This document shows, one piece after another, positions 16,803 through 25,501 of a stretch of 42,641 bases of DNA. The translations under genes were made by a program, and so were the position numbers. Source of the DNA: Deinococcus marmoris DSM 12784 (GTDB lineage: Bacteria; Deinococcota; Deinococci; Deinococcales; Deinococcaceae); NCBI RefSeq assembly GCF_000701405.1, contig NZ_JNIV01000036.1, forward strand, positions 1 through 42,641. The letters are read 5' to 3'. The notes beneath the pieces were generated by a model. The model did no database searches, was not told the DNA's origin, and saw only the letters and a list, made by a program, of their open reading frames with translations. Every line of letters begins with the position of its first letter. Within the stretch, counting starts at the first letter, position 1.

Positions 16803-16860
16803 CCTCTGGCCGGGGACGAGCGGTAGCCACGGGCGGAGAGTGATTTCTTGAAATTTTGGA

Positions 16861-16899
16861 GGTGGGCGCGAACATCTTGACGTTCGCGCCCACCTTCTT
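16861..16899 (+). terminator. Rho-independent terminator of the peptide cluster
   Basis: A perfect 13-bp inverted repeat, GGTGGGCGCGAAC (16861-16873) and GTTCGCGCCCACC (16882-16894), encloses an 8-nt loop and is followed by TTCTT. It lies about 60 bp after the last binding-protein gene. The short T-tract is weak but the stem is very stable. Confidence 0.8.
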
Positions 16900-17275
16900 A
16901 GCTTGGTCTGCTGCCGGTGACCCACCCGCATGGCGAATCCACCGACGACAGAGCTGGCACTGTCTGAAGAATCTCTTCTGGCAGTCGCAGGGCCTGACGG
17001 CCCCTTTGCTGCCAAGGAATGTGGGAATGTGCCCCAGCCCACTGGCAGCTCCGCGCCGAACTTTCCTGCTTGGATTTGGGATAGTGGCCAGTCTTTTCTC
17101 ACGTCTATGAGAATGGATTATCCTCGTTGCGCTGCTCGGTAGCGATCAGGTTGCGTTCCCCACAGACATCACTTCAGCAGACCCAATGTCGACCTATACC
17201 AACGACTGCCCGGCGAACCTTGTGGTGACACCCTCACCAGATTTGGGAGTTTTTTGGCTTGAACGCCTTCTTGAC
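16900..17275. other. Intergenic stretch without recognisable gene
   Basis: About 375 bp lie between the cluster terminator and the tRNA terminator. Short open frames exist here, but none has a ribosome-binding site plus a recognisable domain. I see no RNA gene, repeat or convincing promoter. Confidence 0.5.
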
Positions 17276-17304
17276 AAAAAGAAAAAGCCCGTCATAGACG
17301 GACT
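17276..17304 (-). terminator. Rho-independent terminator of tRNA-Ala
   Basis: On the minus strand AGTCCGTC-TAT-GACGGGCT forms an 8-bp stem (one G-U pair) and is followed by TTTTTCTTTTT. It starts 5 nt after the CCA end of the tRNA. Confidence 0.85.
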
Positions 17305-17309
17305 CTGTG

Positions 17310-17385
<76 letters not shown>

Positions 17386-17436
17386 GGACCTCTGGTCTTG
17401 CACTGCGTGCGGCCCGGCGCAACACGGGCGAAAGGG

Positions 17437-17465
17437 ACTCTAGCATGTGCCTCACAGGCTTGCAA
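17437..17465 (-). promoter_or_regulatory. Promoter of tRNA-Ala
   Basis: On the minus strand TTGCAA (17465-17460), a 17-nt spacer, and TAGAGT (17442-17437) with TG at the extended -10 position. The start would fall near 17430, giving a leader of about 45 nt before the mature tRNA. Confidence 0.75.
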
Positions 17466-17562
17466 TATGGACAGGCACGGGATCTGGGGGCTGGTTTGAA
17501 CGTCTATGTGCGTTTGTGGCACAGGAGGCGGGGACGGGGAGGAGGCACGGCTCTGCCCAGGC

Positions 17563-18585
17563 TTACCTGCCTGCCCCCAGCAGCGAAAGCAGCAGCGCAG
17601 GCATGGCCCCGCGCACGCCCAGCGGTGAATCGGTGCCGCGTGACAGCAGCGCCACCACCGCGCCGGACTGAACGTTCAATCCCAGCCCGCTGCGGGTGCC
17701 GCGTGCCAGTCCGTCATGCCAGCGCACCTCGCTGTCTGGGCCGGAGACCATCCAGCCGGGAGCCACACCGCGCAGGTGGCGGGGCAGCCCCTGTGGTGTA
17801 AGAAGCGGCGAGAGCGGTGCATCCAGTCTGGACCCGCCAAAAGTCAGCAGGTCTGCCGCCGTGCCGAACAGACCGCCTGCTCCGGCCAGTGGGCCAAAGC
17901 CAGTCAGACTGCTTGCCCCCAGCAGGCCCGAGGGCCGCACCACCGCGCCCGCCGGAGCGAGGGTCACGCCCAGCCCCAGCGGCCCAGCCACCCAGTCCGT
18001 CAGCGCCCGTCCGTAGCCTGCCGCGCTGGCCTCCTCGCCCGCCGCGTGGGCCAGGGCCAGGGCCAGCAGACCCGCGCCCAGGTTGGAATAGATGAACCTG
18101 GGCTGGCGAGAAGGCTGTGCCCCCCCCAGACCAGACCAGCGCCGCGCACTGGCGATCACGTCGGAGGCGCTCATGCCGCCGTAGGGATCGTGGAAGCGTG
18201 TAAAGACGGTGACTGCCGCCCGCGCCGGGTGCATCGGCAGGCCCGCCGTGTGGGTGGCGAGAGAGAGTGGAGTCAGGTGGGCGGGCAGACGGCGAAATGG
18301 GCCGTCCAGACTGGACAGCGGCGCTTCCCAGTTCAGCCGTCCGCCTTCCACCAGCGCCCCAGCCAGTGCGGAGGTAAAAGGTTTGGTCACGCTGGCGAGT
18401 TCAAAAACGCCGCCTACCTCCACGCCACGCAGCGGTATCAAGACACGCTTTCCCTGCTGCGAGACCGCCAGCACGCCGCCGCGCCGGAAGACCATGCGGG
18501 TCAGCCCCAGCAGGGGCCGGGCGTCCACCTCCAGCACCTCCGAAACGCGGGCCAGGGCCAGTTTGACGGGATCGCGGCGGAACAT
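17563..18585 (-). CDS. Serine beta-lactamase-like hydrolase
   Basis: A 340-residue serine hydrolase of the class C beta-lactamase/DD-peptidase fold. The SxxK motif is SVTK (Ser65-Lys68) and the Tyr motif is YSN (166-168). A C-terminal 'H-D-G' (WHDGLARGTRSGL) stands where lactamases have KTG. Such proteins are usually esterases or peptidases acting on D-amino-acid-containing or ester substrates. No signal peptide is evident. I chose ATG 18585 because TACCCT lies 6 nt upstream, the leaderless arrangement seen at other genes here. In-frame ATG 18606 and a start at 18639 would place that box inside the coding region. Single-gene unit. Confidence 0.82.
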   Translation of the reverse strand: MFRRDPVKLALARVSEVLEVDARPLLGLTRMVFRRGGVLAVSQQGKRVLIPLRGVEVGGVFELASVTKPFTSALAGALVEGGRLNWEAPLSSLDGPFRRLPAHLTPLSLATHTAGLPMHPARAAVTVFTRFHDPYGGMSASDVIASARRWSGLGGAQPSRQPRFIYSNLGAGLLALALAHAAGEEASAAGYGRALTDWVAGPLGLGVTLAPAGAVVRPSGLLGASSLTGFGPLAGAGGLFGTAADLLTFGGSRLDAPLSPLLTPQGLPRHLRGVAPGWMVSGPDSEVRWHDGLARGTRSGLGLNVQSGAVVALLSRGTDSPLGVRGAMPALLLSLLGAGR

Positions 18586-18591
18586 GGGCGC

Positions 18592-18597
18592 AGGGTA
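18592..18597 (-). promoter_or_regulatory. -10 box for leaderless transcription of the serine hydrolase
   Basis: TACCCT on the minus strand, 6 nt before ATG 18585. It fits the TANNNT consensus seen at several genes in this window. Confidence 0.5.
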
Positions 18598-18945
18598 CTG
18601 CCGCATCACTTCACCGTGTGGACCGACGTGGGGCCACAAGAAACGCCGTGCCGGAAAAGAGGGCCAGAAGAATGACGGTTGCCATTGCGGCGGTGTATAG
18701 TCGCGTTCCCCCCAAAGCCGGCCTCAATGCCGTTTTCGCCGTTTGTTGCCTCCTGCGTTATCTGCCACAGTTCACATTCTTCTCTGGACGGATCAGGTCT
18801 CTGATGAGACCGGAGGTGAAGGCCCAAAACAATCGGAAAAGTCAGCGCCGCTAAGGGACGCAGTGCGGGTCGCCGGATGGCCGGGCCGGGCCAGCTCAAG
18901 GCCAAAGGGGCGAGCAGAGCAGGCCGATCTCCACTCCACATTGAG
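18598..18945. other. Intergenic stretch between divergent genes
   Basis: About 350 bp between the serine hydrolase and rhodanese genes. It holds the promoters of both by position. The small open frames in it are poorly supported: no ribosome-binding site and no recognisable domain. Tandem repeats follow immediately before the rhodanese gene. Confidence 0.45.
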
Positions 18946-18987
18946 TTCAACCCATCAAATTCAACCCATTAAATTCAACCCATTAAA
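18946..18987 (+). repeat. Three 14-bp tandem repeats upstream of rhodanese gene
   Basis: Units TTCAACCCATCAAA, TTCAACCCATTAAA, TTCAACCCATTAAA run head to tail, followed by a partial TTCACC. They are strikingly AT-rich for this genome and sit 20-60 nt before the start codon, so they may be a regulatory site or a polymorphic leader. Confidence 0.85.
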
Positions 18988-19007
18988 TTCACCAAGGGGG
19001 AAGCCGA

Positions 19008-19409
19008 ATGTCACCGAAAACTGCCTCTCAGATGGTTCAGGATGCCAGGCAACGGATCGAAAACCTCTCGGTCCAACAGGTCGCCGCCGAGCTTGAGGGC
19101 GGAGACGCCGTACTCGTCGATATTCGCGAACCCACTGAATACGAACAGACCGGGCAGATTGCAGGGGCCATCTCCGCGCCGCGCGGGATGCTGGAATTCT
19201 GGGCCGACCCCAGCAGTCCTTACCACCGCAGCGAGTTTGTCCCAGACCGCCGCGTCATCCTGCACTGCGCTTCTGGAGGCCGCTCGGCTCTGGCCGCCGA
19301 CACCTTGCAACAAATGGGCTATACCAACGTCGCCCATCTGGACGGCGGCATCAAAGCCTGGACCGAAGCCGGGCAGCCCGTGACGAAGGCGGGCGGACAG
19401 GCAGACTGA
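19008..19409 (+). CDS. Rhodanese-like domain protein
   Basis: A 133-residue single-domain rhodanese. An N-terminal helical lead (1-20) is followed by the domain with VLVDIREPTEYEQTGQIAGA (CH2A-like) and the active-site loop HCASGGRS with Cys87; VAHLDGGIKAWTEAG closes the fold. These proteins transfer sulfane sulfur from thiosulfate or persulfides to acceptors, usually in the cytoplasm. AAGGGGG lies before ATG 19008. The loop sequence CASGGRS is of the six-residue sulfurtransferase class. Specific partner unknown. Confidence 0.93.
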   Translation: MSPKTASQMVQDARQRIENLSVQQVAAELEGGDAVLVDIREPTEYEQTGQIAGAISAPRGMLEFWADPSSPYHRSEFVPDRRVILHCASGGRSALAADTLQQMGYTNVAHLDGGIKAWTEAGQPVTKAGGQAD

Positions 19410-19497
19410 GGCTGGGTTGCCCGGCCCACCATCACGCCGGACAAAACGCTCACGAAAGAACTGTGGCCCGTGCATTCCCGTTTCGTTCGGCTGCTGT

Positions 19498-19503
19498 TAC
19501 CCT
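19498..19503 (+). promoter_or_regulatory. -10 box for leaderless oligopeptidase B transcript
   Basis: TACCCT ends 6 nt before ATG 19510, and there is no ribosome-binding site. Confidence 0.5.
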
Positions 19504-19509
19504 CTACCC

Positions 19510-21606
19510 ATGCCTGATCTTTCAGAGAGTCGGCCCACCACCATCCAGCCGCCCACCGCAGACCGCGAACCGATCACCCACACCATGCACGGTGAGGACC
19601 GCCTGGACGACTACCACTGGCTCAAGACGCGCGGCAAGGCCGACGCTTTGGTGCTGGGCCATCTGGAGGCCGAGAACGCCCACCTGGACGCGGTGATGTC
19701 GCCGCTGCGCGGGACGCAGGCCACGATCTACGGGGAACTCCTCTCGCACGTTCAGGAAGACGACGAGCAGCCCCCCGTGCAGGACGGCGACTGGCACTAC
19801 TTTATCCGCACGCTGGAGGGCAAGGCGCACCCGGTCTTTCTGCGCCGTCCGGTGGCTGGAGGCGATGAGCAGACCCTGCTGGACCTGAACGTTCTGAAGA
19901 CGCGCGAGGGCCTGGACAACGTGTGGGTCTACCTGACCCGCCCCAGCCCGGACGGGCGTTACTGGGCCTACCTGATGGATAAAACTGGGCAGGAGGTCTG
20001 GGAACTGCGCGTGCTGGATACCCAGACGGGTGAACTTGCGGAGGCGGCGCTGACAGGCATCAGTGGCTGGACGCTGGCGTGGCACGCCGACAGCTCGGCC
20101 CTGCTGTACGCCACTGAGGACGACACCCAGCGCCCCGATAAGGTCTGGAGGCACACGCTGGGTCAGCCGCAGAGTGCCGACGAACTGTTGTTGCAGGAAG
20201 ACGACTCCACCTTCCGCGTGGGCGCGTCCCTCTCGGAGAATGGGGAAACGCTGCTGCTGGTCAGCGAGGCCAACATGGCGCAGGAATGGCTGGTTCTGAA
20301 TGCGCGCGACGTCAGCGCCCGTCCGCAGATGCTGCTGCCGCGCGTGCGGGGAACGGAAGTGATGCTGGCCGACGGCGGAGGTCACTGGCTGGCCCTGACC
20401 AACGCGGGCGGTGCGGAAGAATTCAAGCTGGTGCGGCTGCCCAAAGAAGGGGAGTTGGATCTTCAAAAGGCTGCCGAAGTTCTGCCCTACAGCCCTGAGC
20501 GTTACCTGACTGGGATGCACCTCTTCAGAAACCACCTGCTGCTCTCCGGGCGCGAGGGCGGGTATACGCGTCTGTGGGTGCTGCCGCGCACCGCAGACGG
20601 CTACGGCGCAGCCCGCCGGGTGGAATTCCCGGAAGACAGCTCCACCGTCCGCATCGGCGGGAACCGGGTTTACGACACCGACACGGCCCGCATCCTCTAC
20701 GGCAGCCTGACCCGGCCCAACGAACATCTGGACCTTGACCTGAATACGCTAGAAACCACGCTGGTGAAGGCCACCCCGGTTCCCGGTTACGATCTGGGCC
20801 TGTACGTGTCCGAATCGGTCTGGGCCACTGCACCGGACGGCGAGCAGGTGCCCGTCAGTGTGGTGCGCCGCCGCGACACCGCGCTGCCCGCCCCGACGCT
20901 GCTGTACGGCTACGGCAGTTACGGAATTCCCGTGGATCCCGCCTTTTCCATGACCCGGCTGCCGCTGCTGGACCGGGGCTGGGTCTGGGCCATCGCCCAC
21001 ATCCGGGGCGGCTCGGAGCGCGGGCGGCGCTGGTACGACTCGGGGCGGCTGCAACACAAGATGAATACCTTCACCGATTTCGTGGCGGCGGGCGAACACC
21101 TGCGGGCGGCGGGCGTGGCGGGCGATCTGGTGGCGATGGGCCGCAGCGCGGGCGGCCTGCTGATGGGCGCGGCGGTCAACCTGCGCCCGGACCTGTGGAA
21201 GGCGGCCTTCGTGGGCGTGCCGTTCGTGGACGTGCTGAGTACCATGCTGGACGCCAGCATCCCGCTGACCACCGGGGAATACGACGAGTGGGGCAACCCC
21301 AATGACCCGGAAGCCTACGCCGCCATGCGCGCCTACAGCCCCTACGACAACCTGAAGGCGGGCGTCTACCCGCACCTGTTCGTGTCCACCGGTCTCAACG
21401 ATCCGCGCGTGGCGTACTGGGAACCGGCCAAGTACGTGGCCCGGCTGCGGACGCTGGAGGGGTCTGGCAGTGGCGTGCTGGTTCTCAAGACCAACATGGG
21501 CGCGGGCCACGGCGGCAGCAGCGGACGCTACGACGCCCTGAACGAGGCGGCGGAGGAATACGCCTTTGCGCTGGCAGCGGTGGCAGGAGAATTGCAGAGT
21601 GATTGA
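19510..21606 (+). CDS. ptrB: Oligopeptidase B (prolyl-oligopeptidase family, S9A)
   Basis: A 698-residue serine peptidase. The N-terminal part (THTMHGEDRLDDYHWLKTR) and the seven-bladed propeller region are followed by the alpha/beta-hydrolase catalytic domain. Ser546 lies in MGRSAGGLLMGA, Asp631 in STGLNDPRVAYWEPAKY, His667 in MGAGHGGSSGRYD. The GRSAGG elbow and length are those of oligopeptidase B, which cleaves short peptides after Arg or Lys in the cytoplasm. An in-frame ATG at 19417 would precede the promoter-like TACCCT, so ATG 19510 is chosen. Catalytic residues are all present; it is expected to be active. Confidence 0.92.
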   Translation: MPDLSESRPTTIQPPTADREPITHTMHGEDRLDDYHWLKTRGKADALVLGHLEAENAHLDAVMSPLRGTQATIYGELLSHVQEDDEQPPVQDGDWHYFIRTLEGKAHPVFLRRPVAGGDEQTLLDLNVLKTREGLDNVWVYLTRPSPDGRYWAYLMDKTGQEVWELRVLDTQTGELAEAALTGISGWTLAWHADSSALLYATEDDTQRPDKVWRHTLGQPQSADELLLQEDDSTFRVGASLSENGETLLLVSEANMAQEWLVLNARDVSARPQMLLPRVRGTEVMLADGGGHWLALTNAGGAEEFKLVRLPKEGELDLQKAAEVLPYSPERYLTGMHLFRNHLLLSGREGGYTRLWVLPRTADGYGAARRVEFPEDSSTVRIGGNRVYDTDTARILYGSLTRPNEHLDLDLNTLETTLVKATPVPGYDLGLYVSESVWATAPDGEQVPVSVVRRRDTALPAPTLLYGYGSYGIPVDPAFSMTRLPLLDRGWVWAIAHIRGGSERGRRWYDSGRLQHKMNTFTDFVAAGEHLRAAGVAGDLVAMGRSAGGLLMGAAVNLRPDLWKAAFVGVPFVDVLSTMLDASIPLTTGEYDEWGNPNDPEAYAAMRAYSPYDNLKAGVYPHLFVSTGLNDPRVAYWEPAKYVARLRTLEGSGSGVLVLKTNMGAGHGGSSGRYDALNEAAEEYAFALAAVAGELQSD

Positions 21607-21644
21607 AGCCTGAGCCGGGGCTGTGGGGGAGGGGGCTGCGGCGC

Positions 21645-21650
21645 TAGTCT
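21645..21650 (+). promoter_or_regulatory. -10 box for leaderless dienelactone-hydrolase-like transcript
   Basis: TAGTCT ends 5 nt before ATG 21656; no ribosome-binding site is seen. Confidence 0.5.
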
Positions 21651-21655
21651 GTCCC

Positions 21656-22357
21656 ATGACCTCCCCCAGAAATATCCAGACCATCCGGGTTCAGTCGGAG
21701 GGCCGCAGCCTGCCCGCCTACCTTGCCCGCCCCGCCCTGATGGATGGGGACGCTCCCGGCGTGCTGGTCATCCACGAAGCCTTTGGCCTGAACGCCGACA
21801 TCCGGGGCATCGCGGACCGTTTCGCGCAGGCGGGCTACGTGGCGCTGGCGGTGGACCTGTTCGCGGAGCAACACCGCGTGGTCTGCATGACCCGCATGAT
21901 GTCGGGCATCTTCCTGAACTCGCTGGAGCATGGGGGCGTGCAGGACACCAAGCGGGCGCTGACCGTGCTGGGTGAACTGGACGGCGTGGACGCCTCCCGG
22001 CTGGGGGCGGTGGGCTTTTGCATGGGCGGCAGTCTGGCGGTGGCGATGGCCTGCACCGATGACCGCGTGAGGGCCATCGCGCCGTATTACGGCTTCAACC
22101 CGCGCCCACTGGAGGCCGTGAGGCGCAGTTGCCCGGTGGTGGGCAGCTATCCCGGCCAGGACGTGACCCGCAAGCAGGGCGAGGCGCTGTGCGACGAACT
22201 GACGGCGGCGGGCATCCCCAACGACATCAAGGTGTACGAGGGCATGAAACACTCGTTCGCCAACCAGGGTCCCAACTTTGACGCGGTGGCGAGCGTGGAC
22301 GCCTGGAACCGCGTGATGGCGTTTTTTGACGAACATGTGGTGGGTGGGCGCGTCTGA
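21656..22357 (+). CDS. Dienelactone hydrolase family protein
   Basis: A 233-residue alpha/beta hydrolase of the dienelactone hydrolase family. The start is PAYLARPAL, then GVLVIHEAFGLNADIRGIADRFAQAGYVALAVDLF. The nucleophile elbow GFCMGG carries Cys122, the hallmark of the family, and His199 lies in KHSFAN. Classical members open dienelactones in chlorocatechol breakdown, but most bacterial paralogues are general carboxylesterases; no aromatic-degradation genes lie nearby. ATG 21656 follows the -10 box by 5 nt. An in-frame start at 21623 lies upstream of that box and is rejected. Confidence 0.9.
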   Translation: MTSPRNIQTIRVQSEGRSLPAYLARPALMDGDAPGVLVIHEAFGLNADIRGIADRFAQAGYVALAVDLFAEQHRVVCMTRMMSGIFLNSLEHGGVQDTKRALTVLGELDGVDASRLGAVGFCMGGSLAVAMACTDDRVRAIAPYYGFNPRPLEAVRRSCPVVGSYPGQDVTRKQGEALCDELTAAGIPNDIKVYEGMKHSFANQGPNFDAVASVDAWNRVMAFFDEHVVGGRV

Positions 22358-22424
22358 GAATTCATGGCCTGAAGCCTCAGGCTGCCTGAGAGGGGAGACA
22401 GGGATGCTGTCCACGCGCTTGCAC

Positions 22425-22430
22425 TAGGCT
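22425..22430 (+). promoter_or_regulatory. -10 box for leaderless EamA transporter transcript
   Basis: TAGGCT ends 6 nt before GTG 22437. Confidence 0.45.
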
Positions 22431-22436
22431 TCTCCT

Positions 22437-23372
22437 GTGCCGCGCCCCCGCCCGCCCGTATCACTTTCCTCCAGTCCAGCGGCCACCACGCTGGCCCCGC
22501 TGCTGTTCGTCTTTCTGTGGAGTACCGGGTTTATCGGGACCAAGGGCGCGGCGCTGAATGCCGATCCCTTCGCCTTTTTGAGCGTGCGCTTCGTGCTGGC
22601 CGCACTCCTGATGGCCGGGCTGACACTGGCCCTGCGCGCCCCGTGGCCGCGAGGCCGGGCGCAGTGGACCCAGGCGGCGGTCAGCGGACTGCTGCTACAT
22701 GCCGGGTATCTGGGGGCCGTCACGTACGGCATCGCGCAGCACCTTCCGGCGGGGGTGATGTCGGTGATCGTGGGACTGCAACCGCTGCTGACGGGCCTGC
22801 TGTCGGGGCCACTGCTGGGCGAGTCGGTGAGTAATCGGCAGTGGGTAGGGCTGGGTCTGGGCTTCGTGGGCGTGGTTCTGGTGGTGCTGGGCCGCGCACC
22901 GGGGAGCGGCGCGTACACGGCTCCAGCGTTGCTGGCGGCGCTGTTCGCCCTGCTGGCCACCACGCTGGGCACGCTGTATCAGCGGCGTTCGGGAGCGGAC
23001 GTTCCGTTGCTGGGAGGCACGACGGGACAGTACGCGGCCAGTGCCGTGGCCATGCTGACCCTGACCGCTGTCCACGGCGGCGCATATATCAACTGGAACA
23101 CGGAATTTATCGTCTCGCTGGTCTGGCTCACGCTGGCGCTGTCGGTGGGCGCAATTCTGCTGCTGCTGACCCTGATCCGCCGAATGCCCGCCGCCCGCGT
23201 GAGCAGCCTGTTCTATCTGGTGCCGCCGCTGGTGGTCATTGAGGCGTATTTCCTGTACGGCGAACGCCTGAGCGCCCTGGCCCTGGTGGGCCTGCTGGGC
23301 TGCGTGGGTGGCGTGGTGCTGGCAAGCGTGACACCGAAGGTGCGTGGAGTCGTTCCGCAGACACAGGGATAG
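22437..23372 (+). CDS. EamA/DMT-family transporter
   Basis: A 311-residue inner-membrane protein with about ten transmembrane helices in two EamA repeats. The first starts LLFVFLWSTGFIGTKGA...DPFAFLSVRFVLAALLMAG, with AVTYGIAQHLPAGVMSVIVGLQPLLTGLLS and LGLGFVGVVLVVLG. The second half has LLTLIRRMPAARVSSLFYLVPPLVVIEAYFLYGE. DMT family members export or import metabolites such as amino acids or purines; the substrate here cannot be read from sequence. GTG 22437 is used. It is convergent with the DUF454 gene, whose stop lies 30 bp away. Confidence 0.92.
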   Translation: MPRPRPPVSLSSSPAATTLAPLLFVFLWSTGFIGTKGAALNADPFAFLSVRFVLAALLMAGLTLALRAPWPRGRAQWTQAAVSGLLLHAGYLGAVTYGIAQHLPAGVMSVIVGLQPLLTGLLSGPLLGESVSNRQWVGLGLGFVGVVLVVLGRAPGSGAYTAPALLAALFALLATTLGTLYQRRSGADVPLLGGTTGQYAASAVAMLTLTAVHGGAYINWNTEFIVSLVWLTLALSVGAILLLLTLIRRMPAARVSSLFYLVPPLVVIEAYFLYGERLSALALVGLLGCVGGVVLASVTPKVRGVVPQTQG

Positions 23373-23401
23373 GTGAGTGTGGGCCGCGCAACTCAGGATT
23401 C

Positions 23402-23818
23402 TCAGCGCTTCGTCGGCACCCGCAGGCAGATGTAGTAAATTCCGAACAGTCCCACCAGCACCCAGCCCACCTGCCCCACCAGCACGGGAATGCGTCCCAG
23501 GCTGAAGCTGACCGCCACGGCAATGCAGGTGCAGGCGATCCACTTGGCGCGCAGGGGCATGCCCAGGCCGTTGCGGTAGTCCTGAACCAGTTGCCCGATC
23601 ACCGGGCGCGACAGCAGCCACGCCTCCCAGCGCGGATCGCCCCGCGCAAAACAGGCGGCGGCCAGCACGAACCACACCGTTCCCGGAAACCCCGGCAGCA
23701 CCAATCCCACGAAGCCCAACGCGCACAGCACGAAGCCCAGCGCCACCCACAGGGGCTTGACCGGGCGGGTCTGGGCTGCGCGGGTCTGGGGCGAGGAGGT
23801 GGAGGTGGGCGGCGTCAC
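23402..23818 (-). CDS. YbaN/DUF454-family inner-membrane protein
   Basis: A 138-residue membrane protein. An N-terminal hydrophilic, Thr/Pro-rich tail (1-20) is followed by LWVALGFVLCALGFVGLVLPGFPGTVWFVLAAACFARGDPRWEAWL, the DUF454 signature (glycine- and proline-rich first helices, then CFAR.DPR...WL). Two further helices follow. Function unknown. GTG 23818 lies 7 nt after TACCCT. Convergent with the EamA transporter. Confidence 0.88.
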   Translation of the reverse strand: MTPPTSTSSPQTRAAQTRPVKPLWVALGFVLCALGFVGLVLPGFPGTVWFVLAAACFARGDPRWEAWLLSRPVIGQLVQDYRNGLGMPLRAKWIACTCIAVAVSFSLGRIPVLVGQVGWVLVGLFGIYYICLRVPTKR

Positions 23819-23825
23819 GTCCTTC

Positions 23826-23831
23826 AGGGTA
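23826..23831 (-). promoter_or_regulatory. -10 box for leaderless DUF454 transcript
   Basis: TACCCT on the minus strand ends 7 nt before GTG 23818. Confidence 0.45.
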
Positions 23832-23948
23832 GTCCATCGGACGGTGTTTTTCCGGGCCTACCGTCACCTACTGGATGGTTCTGCGGCGTGTCGCCACCGG
23901 ACATGGCATGATTTGTCGGCGGGAGAGTCCTTCTTGACCGCCCTGCCC

Positions 23949-24079
23949 ATGACTGCCGATCCCACCAGCTATTTCACGCGCCACGGCCTGGGCCTTGCGG
24001 GCTTGCGCCGCGCCGACACGGGCTTTTCCAACGCGGTCTGGTTGAGCGAGACGGCAGTGCTGCGCCTCAGCCCCGGTGC
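23949..24079 (+). pseudogene. Aminoglycoside-phosphotransferase-fold kinase, 5' fragment cut by IS4 element
   Basis: The N terminus of a kinase, MTADPTSYFTRHGLGLAGLR onward with AVLRLSPG (nucleotide-binding strand region), ends where the IS begins. In the current DNA the frame runs into the IS and stops at 24107. Removing the IS and one copy of the 10-bp duplication joins it in frame to 25512-26112. The start is ATG 23949; TTG 23934 is an in-frame alternative. The resulting full protein would be about 240 residues. Confidence 0.8.
24070..24079. repeat. Left copy of the 10-bp target-site duplication of the IS4 element
   Basis: GCCCCGGTGC at 24070-24079 immediately precedes the IS left end and is repeated exactly at 25502-25511 after its right end. 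IS4-family members typically duplicate about 9-12 bp. Confidence 0.95.
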
Positions 24080-25501
24080 CTGGGTGATGCAGACATCTCA
24101 CTCATAATCGAATGTATGTCTCACAACAGGGTCTCAGTGGACGAATCGGCTTCCGTGATCTCCGTCTGGAACGCAGAGCTGAACAACTCGTGGGAGCGAT
24201 CCACAGGACCTGTACTGGCACATTGAGTCGGCTGGCCTCCAACCGCGCAGAACAGGTGGCGTTTTCGGGCTTTCTGCATCACGACCACGTTCATCTCGAT
24301 CAACTGATCTACGCAGCCACCCGCGCTGGGAGAGAGCGTGTCCAGCACGCTGGACACGCCCATGTGCTGGTTTGTAGCGACACCACGGAGGTCAACCTCA
24401 AAGCGACGATGGGCTACCGTCCGGCAGCCGAGTTGGGGGTCACAGGCAACAATAGCGATCCAGGCTTTTTCATCCACGCTGGATTTGCGCTTGACCCGGA
24501 ACACGGGCGTCCCTTGGGCTGCGTCTCAGCCCAACTCTGGACGCGCGGCGGCCATGTCGATTTTGGGGCGTGCGAATCGCAGAAGTGGTTTCACGTGACC
24601 CGTGACGTGCAAGGTTTGACGCCAACGGTCACGTTGGTCCATGACCGAGAAGGCGACATCTATGATTTGTGGTTTCAGGTCATGCAGTGCCAAACGCACC
24701 TGATCACCCGCGCCCGGCAGGACCGGGCGCTGATCCCGGATTATCCAGGTGGGCCAACCCGGCTGTGGGCCGCATTGGAGGCCGCTGCACCCAGTGCACT
24801 GTTCGAGCTGTCTATCCCGGCAGACCCCAAGCGGGGACGCGCAGCCCGGCGCAGCATGATGGCGCTACGTTTTCGCACGGTGAGGTTGCGGAGTCCCCGC
24901 GCTGGACGGGCGGGCAAACGGGGGAGCGTCCAGCTTCAGGCGGTGGAGGTGCGGGAATGCACGGCGTGTGTGCCGTGTGGTGAGTCGCCAGTGGTCTGGC
25001 GACTGCTGACCACCCACACTGTGGAAACCGTCCAGCAAGCGTTGCAGATCGTGAAATGGTACATGTTTCGCTGGCGCGCTGAAGACACCTTCAGCGCCCT
25101 GAAGACGCGGGGACTGGATGTGGAAGCCAGCCGCTTGAAAAGCGGCCTGGCCGTGATGAAGCTGGGGGTCATGAGTCTATGGAGCGCGGCAAAACTCACG
25201 GAACTGGTCAAGCGTCGGGATGACGAGGTGACACAGGCCAGTATTTTCTTCGGTGAGGACGAGTTGCTATGTCTTCATGAGTTATTACCGAGGTGCGAGG
25301 GCAACACCAAGACTCAGAGCAACCCATATGCCGCGCAAAGCGTGGCATGGGCAGTGTGGATCGTGGCCCGTCTGGGCCACTGGCATGGTTCGGGCAAACC
25401 GGGCCTTCAAATTATCCGCCGGGGTTTGGAACGCTTCGATGCGATTTTTCTCGGCTGGGAGATCGGGAAACAATCATGAGAGACTTGTCTGCATCACCCA
25501 G
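24080..25501 (+). mobile_element. Complete IS4-family insertion sequence (1422 bp)
   Basis: The left end CTGGGTGATGCAGACA (from 24080) is matched in inverted form at the right end (to 25501). The 26-bp termini differ at only a few inner positions. The element carries one transposase ORF and is flanked by a perfect 10-bp duplication, so insertion looks recent. It disrupts a phosphotransferase gene. Confidence 0.95.
24112..25479 (+). CDS. IS4-family DDE transposase
   Basis: A 455-residue transposase with all catalytic features: Asp90 in VCSDTTEVN, Asp178 in VTLVHDREGDIYDLW, and the YREK signature Y-(2)-R-(3)-E-(6)-K (Tyr317, Arg320, Glu324, Lys331) in WYMFRWRAEDTFSALK. ATG 24112 lies 32 nt inside the left end. 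No frameshift or early stop is seen, so the element is probably active. Confidence 0.95.
   Translation: MYVSQQGLSGRIGFRDLRLERRAEQLVGAIHRTCTGTLSRLASNRAEQVAFSGFLHHDHVHLDQLIYAATRAGRERVQHAGHAHVLVCSDTTEVNLKATMGYRPAAELGVTGNNSDPGFFIHAGFALDPEHGRPLGCVSAQLWTRGGHVDFGACESQKWFHVTRDVQGLTPTVTLVHDREGDIYDLWFQVMQCQTHLITRARQDRALIPDYPGGPTRLWAALEAAAPSALFELSIPADPKRGRAARRSMMALRFRTVRLRSPRAGRAGKRGSVQLQAVEVRECTACVPCGESPVVWRLLTTHTVETVQQALQIVKWYMFRWRAEDTFSALKTRGLDVEASRLKSGLAVMKLGVMSLWSAAKLTELVKRRDDEVTQASIFFGEDELLCLHELLPRCEGNTKTQSNPYAAQSVAWAVWIVARLGHWHGSGKPGLQIIRRGLERFDAIFLGWEIGKQS

Noticed and set aside
15333..17102. A long minus-strand frame (589 codons) opposite the third binding-protein gene
   Set aside because: No domain, no ribosome-binding site, and it runs through a strong terminator stem; a shadow of the real gene.
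16930..17142. A 70-codon plus-strand frame in the gap after the cluster terminator
   Set aside because: No ribosome-binding site, no -10 box at the correct spacing and no recognisable sequence.
18946..18987. Triple 14-bp repeat considered as a CRISPR remnant
   Set aside because: Units are contiguous with no spacers, short, and no cas genes are present.
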